From NCBI RefSeq assembly GCF_018603515.1, contig NZ_JACATN010000005.1:124001-188000 (forward strand): DNA of 64,000 nucleotides, given 5' to 3'. The notes beneath the pieces were generated by a model. It had not been told where the DNA came from, searched no databases, and saw only the letters and a program-made list of their open reading frames with translations. Shown one piece after another: positions 63,892-64,000 of this stretch. Position numbers and translations under genes: made by a program. Numbering within the stretch: the first letter of the stretch is position 1; the number at the start of each line of letters is the position of its first letter. The DNA is from Zobellia barbeyronii (GTDB lineage: Bacteria > Bacteroidota > Bacteroidia > Flavobacteriales > Flavobacteriaceae).

Positions 63892-64000
63892 TTAGTACAT
63901 CAGTTTAAGTGGAAGGTTTTCTTCTACGATAAGCTCCCCTGAATTTTTGATTTCGTTATTAGCATGTGTGTTATTTTTGGCACCCCATAAGCGAGCAACG
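63892..64000 (-). CDS. C-terminus of an unidentified gene (start outside window)
   Basis: Frame open to the right edge; 35 residues visible, ending VEENLPLKLMY then TAA. The pattern of alternating hydrophobic residues suggests the last beta strands of an extracellular enzyme. Position upstream of PL7 on the same strand suggests another alginate-locus gene, but the fragment is too short to assign. Confidence 0.55.
   Translation of the reverse strand, partial: VARLWGAKNNTHANNEIKNSGELIVEENLPLKLMY

Overview
This 64 kb window is AT-rich, densely coding bacterial DNA from a member of the Bacteroidota, most likely a marine, alginate-degrading flavobacterium (Zobellia or Maribacter-like; the genus is inferred, not proven). 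The evidence is a short primary sigma factor without region 1.1, promoters of the TTG/TAnnTTTG type, a type IX secretion (T9SS) sorting domain, many SPII lipoproteins, and an alginate-lyase locus (PL6 plus PL7) at the right edge. I saw no rRNA, tRNA, CRISPR array, insertion sequence or prophage.

Layout, left to right. 1-1052: end of a c-type cytochrome, then a lipoprotein and a GntR/FCD regulator with a palindromic site in its own promoter. 3-5 kb: a tiny gene, a HAD hydrolase, and a protealysin-type M4 protease translationally coupled to an emfourin-like inhibitor. 5.3-10.8 kb: a molybdenum-hydroxylase operon (2Fe-2S subunit, Mo subunit, XdhC, MocA-like nucleotidyltransferase, exported amidohydrolase). 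11-19.7 kb: VWA lipoprotein, OmpA-type lipoprotein, a three-gene ATGA-coupled operon for cell-wall peptide/peptidoglycan turnover, a 2-hydroxyacid dehydrogenase, a serine hydrolase and menB. 20.1-25.9 kb: a tandem duplication of a multi-PAS histidine kinase plus single-domain response regulator. 25.9-31.4 kb: glycosyltransferase, RadD-like helicase, a second hydroxyacid dehydrogenase, DUF6155 and rpoD.

31.4-42.7 kb is the most unusual part. Two paralogous peptide genes of about 33 codons lie opposite rpoD and share its terminator. Next comes a secreted ILEI-GDPD fusion, convergent with a six-gene operon: HPt protein, receiver, giant membrane-anchored HEAT-repeat protein, processive GT2, LTA-synthase-like enzyme with a TPR tail, and YaiO-type TPR/outer-membrane barrel. 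I read this as an undescribed envelope or extracellular glycopolymer system with phosphoglycerol-type decoration (inference).

42.9-54.5 kb is mostly housekeeping: M19 dipeptidase, thioesterase, DUF72, aldehyde dehydrogenase, DUF2461, epsC-cysM, alpha/beta hydrolase, CorA, truA. 54.6-60 kb holds a secreted 1008-residue T9SS protein made of eight repeats of about 109 residues with an alternating cysteine pattern, divergent from an OmpR-type two-component system. 60.2-64 kb is the alginate locus: a two-helix PL6 lyase with a near-ideal promoter covered by twin GntR-like operator palindromes, a PL7 lipoprotein lyase, and the end of a further gene running off the window.
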